In this document: positions 1 through 7,493 of the stretch, in pieces
Numbering within the stretch: position 1 is the first letter of the stretch
Layout of the letters: every line of letters begins with the position of its first letter
From: CAZNLL01 sp964573885
Lineage (GTDB): Bacteria > Desulfobacterota > DSM-4660 > Desulfatiglandales > Desulfatiglandaceae
Length of the DNA: 21,965 nt
Reading direction: 5' to 3'
NCBI GenBank assembly: GCA_964573885.1
Contig: CAZNLL010000061.1
Coordinates: 1-21,965 of the forward strand
Notes under the pieces: generated by a model
Database searches by the model: none
The model's input: the letters and a program-made list of their open reading frames with translations, nothing else
Told to the model about the DNA's origin: nothing
Made by a program: the position numbers and the translations under genes

Positions 1-1339
1 GGCCCTGAGGAGGATTTACACGGACGAGGGGTTTGCCTATGCAGAGGTTTTACCGAGCACAAGAGAGGACGATGAGGCCCATCTTGTGGATATTGTATAC
101 AAGATCAACAAGGGGAAAAAGGTTCGTTTTGAAAGGATTAACATCTTTGGAAACGAGGTGACGAGGGATAAGGTTATCAGGCGCGAATTAAAGGTCTATG
201 AAGGGGACTATTATAACGGCAGGGCCTTGAAGAGGAGCGAGGAGAACCTGGACCGACTCGGCTTTTTTGAGGACGTGGAAGTCCAGACCAAGAAGGGGAG
301 TGCCGATGACCTGGTGGTTCTCAATCTTAAGGTCAAGGAGAGGCCCACGGGTGCCTTCAGTGTGGGAGCGGGTTACAGCTCTGTGGACTCTGCCTTTGTG
401 GCCCTGGATGTGGCGCAAAGTAACCTTTTTGGGTACGGCCAGAAACTGGAGGCCTCGGTCAAGATCGGGGGGGCCACGAATGAAATCGATATCAGTTTTA
501 TTGAGCCGTGGCTTTTTGACAAACCCCTGGCCGCGGGTATTGACGCCTATCAGTGGAAGCACGAGTACGACGATTATAGCCAGAACAGTCTCGGCAGCGC
601 CCTCAGCCTCGGTTTTCCTCTGGGGCTGGATGTGTTTACAAAGGGATGGGTCCAGTATCGTTACGACGACGCAAAGATCACGGATGTCGCCGAGACCGCT
701 TCTGTTCTCATAAAGGACATGAGGGGCCGAAATGTGACGAGCAGTGTAACCCTGGGGATAAAAAGAGACAGCAGAAACAAGCCCTTTAATGCGACCCGGG
801 GTTCTGTGAACTCGTTCTCCTTCGAATATGCCGGGGGCTTTCTGGGCGGGGACGTGTATTTCAATAAATATGAGGCCAGGTCAGCGTGGTTTTTGCCCTT
901 TTATTGGGACACCGTTTTTATGCTTCAGGGAAGGGTCGGTTATATCCAGGAAAGATCGGGGGGAAAACTACCCGTATATCAGAAGTTCTTCCTGGGTGGA
1001 ATCAATACGGTCCGCGGATTTGAGTACGCCGACATCTCTCCCAGAGATCCTGCTACAGGGGACCGTATTGGTGGAGAAAAAATGATGGTTTACAACATGG
1101 AATACCGATTCCCTTTGATCAAGGATCAGGGGGTCACCGGTCTCGTATTCTTTGACGCCGGAAATGTATTTTCAAAGGATGACAGTTATACCTTCAGTGG
1201 AATAAGAAGGTCGACGGGTGGGGGTATCAGATGGTTTTCTCCCATGGGCCCCTTACGGCTTGAATACGGTTATAACCTGGATCGAAAACTGGGTGAAAAA
1301 TCAGGCAAATGGGAATTTTCCATCGGAGGCCTCTTCTAG
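1..1339 (+). CDS. bamA: Outer membrane protein assembly factor BamA, 3' part (5' end outside window)
   Basis: BamA is the Omp85 barrel that folds and inserts beta-barrel proteins into the outer membrane. The frame is open to the left edge (first whole codon at base 2), so the N-terminal POTRA repeats are missing. What remains is the end of one POTRA and a full last POTRA (about the first 100 codons, with the RINIFGN strand and the LxxLGFF-type segment NLDRLGFFEDVEV), then a 16-strand-type barrel. The barrel carries the Omp85 loop-6 hallmark VRGFEY at about base 1010 and ends in a C-terminal phenylalanine (SIGGLF), the usual outer-membrane sorting signal. Family and position next to skp, lpxD and fabZ agree. 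The GTG at 86 is only an internal codon, not a start. Confidence 0.95.
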   Translation, partial: ALRRIYTDEGFAYAEVLPSTREDDEAHLVDIVYKINKGKKVRFERINIFGNEVTRDKVIRRELKVYEGDYYNGRALKRSEENLDRLGFFEDVEVQTKKGSADDLVVLNLKVKERPTGAFSVGAGYSSVDSAFVALDVAQSNLFGYGQKLEASVKIGGATNEIDISFIEPWLFDKPLAAGIDAYQWKHEYDDYSQNSLGSALSLGFPLGLDVFTKGWVQYRYDDAKITDVAETASVLIKDMRGRNVTSSVTLGIKRDSRNKPFNATRGSVNSFSFEYAGGFLGGDVYFNKYEARSAWFLPFYWDTVFMLQGRVGYIQERSGGKLPVYQKFFLGGINTVRGFEYADISPRDPATGDRIGGEKMMVYNMEYRFPLIKDQGVTGLVFFDAGNVFSKDDSYTFSGIRRSTGGGIRWFSPMGPLRLEYGYNLDRKLGEKSGKWEFSIGGLF

Positions 1340-1431
1340 GCGCTGGTTCCATCAGAGTGACCAGAGAGGGTGAAACATAGAAAGCATACAGTTTTTTTGT
1401 TCATTATTTAGTCTAAGATTAGGGGGTCGTG

Positions 1432-1953
1432 ATGAAACATTTTCTTGGTCTTGTCTTGGGTATGGTCCTGGTATTTTCTTTCCAAGGGCATGCGGTTTAT
1501 GCCGGAGAGTACAAGTTTGGCGTGGTGGATCTGGATAGATTCCAGGAGAAATCCAAGGGGTTCCAGAAGATCAAAGAGAGCTTGCAGCAGAAGGCCCAGC
1601 ATTTACAGAAGAAGCTCGAGGACGAAAGGGCTGGGTTGCTCAAGTTAGAGGAGGAGTTCAGAAAGCGGAGCATGATGTTGAACCTTGATGCCAGAGAGGA
1701 CAAGCAAAGAGACCTGGATAAGAAGCGGCGTCATTTCAAGTACCTCTACGATGAGTTCACCCAGGAGATGAAAGAAGCGGAGGTGGAATTGAAGCGCAAG
1801 GTGGGAAAAGAGCTGGAAAAGGTGGTTTCGGAAATCGGAAAGAAGCAGGGATACACCATGATCCTTGAGAAAAAGACGCTCGGACTTATTTACTCCGATG
1901 ATGCTATCGATATCACCGACCAGGTGATTAGACTATACGACCAAAAGAAATGA
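1432..1953 (+). CDS. skp: OmpH/Skp family periplasmic chaperone
   Basis: Skp holds unfolded outer-membrane proteins in the periplasm on their way to BamA. The product is 173 residues, normal for the family. It has an N-terminal signal peptide (basic MKH, a hydrophobic stretch, then a likely cut after HAVYA), the OmpH start pattern FGVVDLDRF just after it, and a long charged helical region (about residues 45-135, rich in K, E, Q and L) that would form the coiled-coil tentacles. A C-terminal strand (YTMILEKK, then LIYSDDAIDIT) is also typical. ATG at 1432 is preferred over the adjoining GTG at 1429 because AGGGGG at 1421-1426 sits 5 bases ahead of it. It lies 92 bp after bamA and 16 bp before lpxD. 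Confidence 0.93.
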   Translation: MKHFLGLVLGMVLVFSFQGHAVYAGEYKFGVVDLDRFQEKSKGFQKIKESLQQKAQHLQKKLEDERAGLLKLEEEFRKRSMMLNLDAREDKQRDLDKKRRHFKYLYDEFTQEMKEAEVELKRKVGKELEKVVSEIGKKQGYTMILEKKTLGLIYSDDAIDITDQVIRLYDQKK

Positions 1954-1969
1954 CAGGAGTTTTAACCCG

Positions 1970-2998
1970 TTGAAGGTCCCCCTCAGAGATATTGCCCGCC
2001 AAGTGGGCGGCAGGGTCGCAGGTGATGAGAACACCCCCATTAAGGGTGTCAATTCCCTGGAGCGTGCGCAAGCGGGGGAGCTTTCCTACTTCATTGGAGG
2101 CCCTTACAGGGAAGTCCTTGAAAGGACAAAGGCCTCTGCCGTGATAGTGGCGGCGGAAAGTGACCTTTTTCAGGGGGCTCAGGTGATAGCGCCGAATCCT
2201 GAACTGGCCTACGCCAAGGCGGCCTGGCTTTTCGCTCCTCCTGTGCCAAGGTTCCCCGGCGTGAGTGAGGCTGCACTGGTTCATAAGGAGAGCCTGGTTG
2301 GCAAGGATGTCTCTATCTATCCCATGGTCTATGTGGGTGAGGGGGCTTCTATCGGGGATGAGGTGATCTTGTTTCCCGGCGTCTTCATCGGGGACAGGGT
2401 CAAGATCGGAAAAAGGACGGTGATCCACCCCAATGTATCTATCCTGCATGACTGCATCATAGGAAACGATGTCATCATCCATGCAGGAACTGTCGTAGGC
2501 AGCGACGGTTTTGGTTTTGCGAGGGACGGTTCCAGGTCTGTGAAGATTCCCCAGACGGGCTTTGTCCAGATCGATGATGACGTGGAAATCGGGGCCAACA
2601 ATTGCATTGATCGGGCTGCCCTAGGAAAGACCTGGATTAAGAGGGGAGTGAAGACGGATAACCTCGTTCAAGTAGGCCACAATGTGGTTATCGGAGAGGA
2701 TACGGTTATTGTGGCCCAGGTAGGGATTTCCGGTAGTTCCTCGATCGGCCGGGAAGTCATCCTGGCCGGGCAGGTGGGTATCTCCGATCATCTGGAGGTG
2801 GGCGACAGGGTCATGGTGGGCGCCCAGTCCGGGGTCGCAAAATCCGTACCTCCAGGGGAGGTGGTCACCGGGACTCCGGCCATACCCCATCGGACCTGGC
2901 TGAGGGCTTCAGGTCTTTATGCCAGGCTGCCGAACATATATGAACGGCTCAAGGGCCTTGAAAAGAGGATAAAGACCATGGAGAGCCGTTTGCCGTGA
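1970..2998 (+). CDS. lpxD: UDP-3-O-(3-hydroxyacyl)glucosamine N-acyltransferase LpxD
   Basis: LpxD adds the N-linked 3-hydroxyacyl chain to the glucosamine in the third step of lipid A synthesis, using acyl-ACP in the cytoplasm. The 342-residue length is standard. An N-terminal uridine-binding domain (about 1-100) precedes a left-handed beta-helix of hexapeptide repeats (IG, VG, IGDEV and similar, about 105-290) and a C-terminal helix. His237 in QVGHNVVIG matches the catalytic histidine of the family. The start is TTG, with AGGAG at 1955-1959 about 10 bases upstream; no ATG or GTG fits the expected N-terminus better. The rare start codon may lower its expression relative to skp. Confidence 0.96.
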   Translation: MKVPLRDIARQVGGRVAGDENTPIKGVNSLERAQAGELSYFIGGPYREVLERTKASAVIVAAESDLFQGAQVIAPNPELAYAKAAWLFAPPVPRFPGVSEAALVHKESLVGKDVSIYPMVYVGEGASIGDEVILFPGVFIGDRVKIGKRTVIHPNVSILHDCIIGNDVIIHAGTVVGSDGFGFARDGSRSVKIPQTGFVQIDDDVEIGANNCIDRAALGKTWIKRGVKTDNLVQVGHNVVIGEDTVIVAQVGISGSSSIGREVILAGQVGISDHLEVGDRVMVGAQSGVAKSVPPGEVVTGTPAIPHRTWLRASGLYARLPNIYERLKGLEKRIKTMESRLP

Positions 2999-3055
2999 CC
3001 CGTTGGATCCGGTGCGGAGGGACAAAGACACAACAGAAAAGGAGTGGACCCTGTG

Positions 3056-3502
3056 ATGGAACTTCCCCTTTATTATCAGGATATCATTAAATTGCTTCCT
3101 CACCGCTATCCCTTCCTGTTTGTTGACCGGATTACCGAGTTGGAGCCCGGGGAAAGGGTGGTGGGGATAAAAAACGTGACAGGTAATGAGCCCTTTTTTC
3201 AGGGACACTTTCCGGGTAACCCCATTATGCCTGGAGTGCTTATTATTGAGGCCATGGCCCAGGTGGGAGGCGTTCTGGCGCGCCTTTCGGTGTATAAAGA
3301 GGCGGAGCAGGCGGGTGGTGAGGCCATTTATTTCATGTCCCTTGATAAGGTGAAATTTCGGAGGCCCGTTGTCCCGGGAGACCAAATCAGGTTTGAGTTA
3401 TACCCCTTGAGAAAGGGATCAAAGGTCTGGAAGATGGCGGGCAAGGCCTTTGTAGGGGAGGAACTGGCCGCCGAAGCAGAGCTTGTCGCGACCGTTGGTT
3501 AG
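3056..3502 (+). CDS. fabZ: 3-hydroxyacyl-[acyl-carrier-protein] dehydratase FabZ
   Basis: FabZ dehydrates 3-hydroxyacyl-ACP in fatty acid elongation and competes with LpxA and LpxD for the same hydroxyacyl-ACP pool, which explains its place between them. The hot-dog fold is clear: LLPHRYPFLFVDRI near the N-terminus, then GHFPGNPIMPG with catalytic His51 and IEAMAQ with Glu65. Length from ATG 3056 is 148 residues, as usual. GTG codons at 3053 (8 bases from the GGAG at 3041-3044) and 3044 are in frame, so the start is uncertain by a few residues. A 98-bp gap to lpxA contains a small hairpin. Confidence 0.95.
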   Translation: MELPLYYQDIIKLLPHRYPFLFVDRITELEPGERVVGIKNVTGNEPFFQGHFPGNPIMPGVLIIEAMAQVGGVLARLSVYKEAEQAGGEAIYFMSLDKVKFRRPVVPGDQIRFELYPLRKGSKVWKMAGKAFVGEELAAEAELVATVG

Positions 3503-3522
3503 TCTGCCGTGCGGCTTGATTC

Positions 3523-3536
3523 GGCCTCGAAAGGCC
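3523..3536. other. Small hairpin between fabZ and lpxA
   Basis: GGCCT-CGAA-AGGCC is a perfect 5-bp inverted repeat closed by four bases, lying in the 98-bp fabZ-lpxA gap. No T-run follows on either strand, so it is not an intrinsic terminator. It could be an mRNA processing or stability element, or chance. Confidence 0.3.
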
Positions 3537-3600
3537 TGCAGGATGGAAGCGCACCGTTGAAATTCGGGTTCTTGTTGGGGACAGCGGAGAGGTCCATAGT

Positions 3601-4386
3601 ATGAATCAGGAAAGGCAAATACACCCATCAGCCGTGGTAGGCCGCCACGCCCAAATCGGACCCGGGGTCCAAATCGGCCCTTACAGTGCCATAGGGGACC
3701 AGGTAAGCATTGGCAGCAACACCGTGATCGGTGCCCATGTGGTCATTGAGGGCCATACACAGATTGGAGAAGGAAACAGGATCTATCCTTTTTCATCCAT
3801 AGGAACCGCCCCTCAGGACATGGGCTATAGGGGCGAGGATACTCGCCTTTTTATTGGGGATTATAACATCATCCGGGAATATACCACCATTAATCGGGCC
3901 ACGACCAAAGAGGAATGGCAAACGGTCATAGGAAACCACAATTATTTTATGGCCTATGCCCATATCGCCCATGATTGCACCCTGGGTGACTGGGTGATCA
4001 TGTCCAATGTTGCCACCCTCGGTGGACATATCAGTATCGGAGATCATGCGGTTTTGGGTGGACTCGTGGCCGTTCATCAATTTGTACGAATAGGGGCCTA
4101 TGCCTTCCTGGGGGCCAAATCCGGAATAGACAGGGATGTCCCGCCTTTTTTGATCACCGCCGGACCAAGGGCCAAACTTTACGGCGTGAACAGAAGGGGG
4201 CTCCACCGCATGGGCTTTTCCAAAGAGGTAATTGACGGATTAAAAAAGGCCTATAGTATCATTTGGCGTAAAAACAGCCGCTTCAGTGAAGGGATCAGCC
4301 AGGTCAGAAGGGAGGTGCAGTCCTTTCCGGAACTCGAGATGCTCTTGGATTTTTTCCAGGGATCGAAGAGGGGCATCCTGAGATAA
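3601..4386 (+). CDS. lpxA: Acyl-[ACP]--UDP-N-acetylglucosamine O-acyltransferase LpxA
   Basis: LpxA starts lipid A synthesis by moving a 3-hydroxyacyl chain from ACP to the 3-position of UDP-GlcNAc. The 261-residue protein is a left-handed beta-helix of hexapeptide repeats (about 1-185) followed by a helical C-terminal domain (GVNRRGLHRMGFS onward). The motif AHIAHDC places the catalytic histidine at residue 124, and VHQFVRIGA and the ITAGPRAKLYGVN segment are also typical. ATG 3601 has GGAGAGG at 3586-3592 upstream. If the nearby oxidoreductase is a true GnnA, this LpxA might acylate a 3-amino sugar rather than a 3-hydroxyl; its selectivity cannot be told from sequence here. Confidence 0.96.
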   Translation: MNQERQIHPSAVVGRHAQIGPGVQIGPYSAIGDQVSIGSNTVIGAHVVIEGHTQIGEGNRIYPFSSIGTAPQDMGYRGEDTRLFIGDYNIIREYTTINRATTKEEWQTVIGNHNYFMAYAHIAHDCTLGDWVIMSNVATLGGHISIGDHAVLGGLVAVHQFVRIGAYAFLGAKSGIDRDVPPFLITAGPRAKLYGVNRRGLHRMGFSKEVIDGLKKAYSIIWRKNSRFSEGISQVRREVQSFPELEMLLDFFQGSKRGILR

Positions 4387-4409
4387 ACGGTTTCCGGGAC
4401 GGAGGCCGA

Positions 4410-5276
4410 ATGACAGCGAGGGCCGGCTGGGATCCTATGTCTGAGAGAGATGAAACAATTGGTCTGATTGCCGGCGGCGGACAGTTTCCTTTGATGGTGG
4501 CCGAGGCTGCACGGGAAAAGAACGTAAGGGTCCTGGCCGTGGCGCACAGGGGCGAGACCGACGAGGCCCTGGCCCATATGGTGGATGAAATTGTATGGAT
4601 CAAGCTGGGCCAACTGGGCCAATTGATCAAGGCATTATCAAGGGGAGGGGTCAAGAGGGCCCTCATGGCCGGCACCATAAGCAAAAAGCGCATGTTTGGA
4701 GATGTGAAGCCGGATCTCAAGGCCATTGCTCTTTTCACAAAACTGGCTGTTTTTCATGATGACGACATCCTTCGGGCTGTGGCGGGTGAATTGGCCAAGG
4801 CGGGCATAGAGATTGTGAGTTCCACGGCCTACTTGCCCGAGCTGCTGGCTGAATCCGGGTGCTTGACACGAAAAAAGCCCACCAAGGGGGAAAAAGAGGA
4901 TATAAGATTCGGCTGGGAAATCGCCAAGGAGATAGGCCGGCTCGATATCGGCCAGTGTGTGGTGGTCAGACAAAAGACGGTCTTGGCCCTGGAGGCCATT
5001 GAGGGCACGGATGAGACCATCCTGCGCGGGGGGCGCTTGGCCAAGGAAAAGGCCGTGGTCGTGAAGGTGAGCAAGCCTCATCAGGATCTGAGATTTGACA
5101 TCCCATCCGTGGGACTGCAGACCCTGGATGTCATGCGCCGGGTCAAGGCATCGGTCCTTGCCATAGAGGCGGGGAAAACCCTTATGTTCGACCGTGCTCA
5201 AATGATCCGTGTGGCCGACGATGCGGGTATCAGCATCGTCGGTTGGGCGTCTGCGGAGGAAGTGCAAGGGATGTAA
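4410..5276 (+). CDS. lpxI: UDP-2,3-diacylglucosamine pyrophosphatase LpxI
   Basis: LpxI hydrolyses UDP-2,3-diacylglucosamine to lipid X and UMP, replacing LpxH in bacteria that lack it. The 288-residue product has the family's N-terminal domain (IGLIAGGGQFPLMVAEAA) and C-terminal domain (IGQCVVVRQKTVLALEAIEGTDETI). The segment RFDIPSVGLQT carries Asp230, at the place of the catalytic aspartate described for Caulobacter LpxI. Position between lpxA and lpxB is the classical one for LpxI. ATG 4410 has GGAGG at 4401-4405; an internal ATG at 4437 is possible, since the conserved part begins after it. The last codons include part of a 16-bp direct repeat. Confidence 0.95.
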   Translation: MTARAGWDPMSERDETIGLIAGGGQFPLMVAEAAREKNVRVLAVAHRGETDEALAHMVDEIVWIKLGQLGQLIKALSRGGVKRALMAGTISKKRMFGDVKPDLKAIALFTKLAVFHDDDILRAVAGELAKAGIEIVSSTAYLPELLAESGCLTRKKPTKGEKEDIRFGWEIAKEIGRLDIGQCVVVRQKTVLALEAIEGTDETILRGGRLAKEKAVVVKVSKPHQDLRFDIPSVGLQTLDVMRRVKASVLAIEAGKTLMFDRAQMIRVADDAGISIVGWASAEEVQGM

Positions 5277-5351
5277 GGGGACTCGGCCCTTTATTTTGGA
5301 AAGGCACCAATTTTGAGCGTACACCTGGGAGATTAGAGGAAGTGCAAGGGA
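5256..5351 (+). repeat. Pair of 16-bp perfect direct repeats, 80 bp apart
   Basis: The 16 bases GAGGAAGTGCAAGGGA occur at 5256-5271, as the last codons of lpxI (EEVQG), and again at 5336-5351, over the presumed start of the next gene, in the same reading phase. The 64 bases between show no match to flanking sequence, so it is a spaced repeat, not a tandem array. Confidence 0.8.
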
Positions 5352-6313
5352 AAAGACTTAGAGTGGGTGTTATCGGCGTAGGCCACCTTGGGGAGTACCA
5401 TGTCCAGAAATACAAGACCATTCCAACCGTACAACTGGTGGGGATTGTAGATATCAACTCAGTGAGGGCCGAGGAAATATCGCGCCGCTACGAGGTAAGG
5501 TCTTTTCCCCGTCATCAGGATATAGTGGGTATGGTGGATGCGGTCAGTGTGGCCGTGCCCACGGAAGTCCATTTTCAGGTGGCCCGGGATGTCCTTTCCA
5601 GGGGCGTCCACATGCTTATCGAAAAGCCCATTACTTATAGACTTGAGGAAGCGGACGCCCTGTTAAACCTGGCCCAGAAGAATGGACTGGTGCTCCAGGT
5701 AGGTCTGGTTGAGCGTTTCAATCCCGCGGTGGTAAAGATGGAGTCTTTGTTGAACAGGCCCGTGTTTCTTGAGTCTCACCGTATGAACCTCTTCACTCAG
5801 AGGGGGCTGGATGTCGACGTGGTCCTTGATCTCATGATTCACGATCTGGATATCTTCCTCCACGCGGTTCAGGCGGAAGTGAAAGAGGTCCATGCTGTGG
5901 GTATGTCCGTGATTACTGACAAAACGGACATCGCCAATGTGAGGATCATTTTCGAAAACGGGGCGGTGGCCAATTTGACCGCGAGCAGGGTCTCCAACAA
6001 GATACTGAGAAAGATCCGGGTCTTTCAGGCGGATGCCTATCTATCGGTCAATTGCGTGAAAAGGCATCTGCATGTGATCCGGTTGGATACGAAAGGGCGG
6101 TATCCCGAAGAGGTCCCGCAACTGTCGGCAACCAAGATGGAATTCCCCGACCAAGACCCCCTGGCAGACGAGATCAGCTCTTTTGTGAATGCCGTCTCCA
6201 ATGGATCCCAGCCTTTGGTAACCGGACAGGACGGTCGACGGGCCCTTGGAGTGGCCCTTGGAATTATTGAACAGATAGAGGGGGGTTGCAGGCATTTCCA
6301 GGCCATTTGTTGA
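5342..6313 (+). CDS. Gfo/Idh/MocA-family NAD(P)-dependent oxidoreductase, GnnA-like
   Basis: The N-terminal Rossmann fold shows VGVIGVGHLGEYH (glycine motif at 12-17) and an acidic VD at the end of the second strand, which suits NAD. The family signature EKPIT at 94-98 holds the catalytic lysine, and DLMIHDLDI gives the His167-Asp168 pair. GLVERFNPA and the location between lpxI and lpxB resemble GnnA, the UDP-GlcNAc 3-dehydrogenase known from Acidithiobacillus and Leptospira lipid A synthesis. That assignment is inferred; no GnnB partner is nearby. The GTG at 5342 gives 323 residues with a natural N-terminus, but the GAGG before it is only 2 bases away. GTG 5363 is an alternative; the TTG at 5243 inside lpxI is unlikely. 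Confidence 0.88.
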   Translation: MQGKRLRVGVIGVGHLGEYHVQKYKTIPTVQLVGIVDINSVRAEEISRRYEVRSFPRHQDIVGMVDAVSVAVPTEVHFQVARDVLSRGVHMLIEKPITYRLEEADALLNLAQKNGLVLQVGLVERFNPAVVKMESLLNRPVFLESHRMNLFTQRGLDVDVVLDLMIHDLDIFLHAVQAEVKEVHAVGMSVITDKTDIANVRIIFENGAVANLTASRVSNKILRKIRVFQADAYLSVNCVKRHLHVIRLDTKGRYPEEVPQLSATKMEFPDQDPLADEISSFVNAVSNGSQPLVTGQDGRRALGVALGIIEQIEGGCRHFQAIC

Positions 6314-6338
6314 TTGCACGGATGAGAGATTCGTCCTG

Positions 6339-7466
6339 ATGGTGGCCGGTGAGGCGTCCGCCGACCTGCATGGCTCAAACCTCGTAAAGGCCATAAAGGC
6401 CTTGGATCCCGGAATTGTGTTCTGGGGTATCGGAGGCGAGAGAATGGAGGAGGCAGGCGTCAAAATCCTCTTCTCTTCTTCAGATATGGCAGTGGTGGGC
6501 CTCACCGAGGTTTTGTCCAAGGTTCGAACCGTTTTCAGGGCCTCCAGGAGTCTCAAATCCATCCTCAAGACCAGGCATCCTGACTTACTCATCCTCCTCG
6601 ATTATCCGGATTTCAACCTGCATATCGCCCGAATCGCAAATCGCTTCCGGGTCCCTGTCCTCTATTACATCAGCCCTCAGGTGTGGGCATGGAGACGGGG
6701 GAGGGTTAAGAAGATCGCCAGGCGGGTCGACCGGATGGCGGTCATTTTGCCCTTTGAAAAGGCCTTTTACGGGAGGGAAGGGGTCAATGTGGATTATGTG
6801 GGCCATCCTCTCCTGGACGTGATGCCCTCGGCCTTAGACGGGGATCGGGTCAGGGGTCAATGGGGGATTTCTCAAGGTGACGTCGTGTTGGGGCTTGTCC
6901 CGGGCAGCAGGAGGGAAGAGGTAGGCAACCTGCTCCCCGCTATGGTCAACTGCGCAGATATCCTGGCGCAGCAACTGCCCGGGCTCCGGTGCCTGTTGCC
7001 CCAAGCCCCTACAATTGATTCAGGGTTTCTCCATCCCTTCTTGCAAGACTGCTCCGTGGATATCCAGGTGGTTCGAGGGCGGATGCACGAGGTCCTGGCG
7101 GCAAGCGATGTGGCCCTGGTGACCTCGGGAACGGCGACACTCGAAGCGGCCATTGTGGGTGCCCCCATGGTGATCACCTATAGGATGTCCCCTTTTTCTT
7201 ACTGGGTGGCCAAGAGGGTGGTCAAGGTTTCCCATATCGGGCTTGTCAATCTGGTGGCCGGAGAGGAAATTGTGCCGGAGCTTATTCAGGGGGAAGTGGA
7301 GCCCCGGAGGCTGGCTCAGGAGGCCTTGAGATTACTTCAGGATGGGGACACGAGAAGAAAGATGGTGGAAAAACTTGCAAAGATCAGGGGGGTCCTGGGC
7401 CGGGGAGGGGCCTCCCGGAAAACCGCTCGCATCGCCCTGGAAATGATGCAGGGTTGCAGGTCATAA
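6339..7466 (+). CDS. lpxB: Lipid-A-disaccharide synthase LpxB, N-terminus possibly damaged
   Basis: LpxB (glycosyltransferase family 19) joins lipid X to UDP-diacylglucosamine to form the lipid A disaccharide at the inner membrane. GEASADLHG, the YYISPQVWAWRRGR segment, VGHPLLD, LVPGSRREEV and TSGTATLEAA are all family motifs, and 375 residues is near the usual length. The first in-frame standard start, ATG 6339, begins at MVAGEAS, leaving out most of the first beta strand. The codons just before it read RFVL in frame and match that strand, yet no start codon lies between them and the stop at 6276. ATG 6322 and TTG 6310 (overlapping the previous stop) are out of frame by one indel. See findings. 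Confidence 0.93.
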   Translation: MVAGEASADLHGSNLVKAIKALDPGIVFWGIGGERMEEAGVKILFSSSDMAVVGLTEVLSKVRTVFRASRSLKSILKTRHPDLLILLDYPDFNLHIARIANRFRVPVLYYISPQVWAWRRGRVKKIARRVDRMAVILPFEKAFYGREGVNVDYVGHPLLDVMPSALDGDRVRGQWGISQGDVVLGLVPGSRREEVGNLLPAMVNCADILAQQLPGLRCLLPQAPTIDSGFLHPFLQDCSVDIQVVRGRMHEVLAASDVALVTSGTATLEAAIVGAPMVITYRMSPFSYWVAKRVVKVSHIGLVNLVAGEEIVPELIQGEVEPRRLAQEALRLLQDGDTRRKMVEKLAKIRGVLGRGGASRKTARIALEMMQGCRS

Positions 7467-7493
7467 CTCGAAAGCACGGCGAGGGGCGTTTTT

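Noticed and set aside
4638..5324. 228-codon - strand ORF opposite lpxI
   Set aside because: Shadow of lpxI; the lpxI frame has family motifs and a ribosome site.
5243..5341. TTG start within lpxI for the oxidoreductase
   Set aside because: It would add 33 residues unlike the family and no ribosome site precedes it; GTG 5342 or 5363 gives a normal N-terminus.
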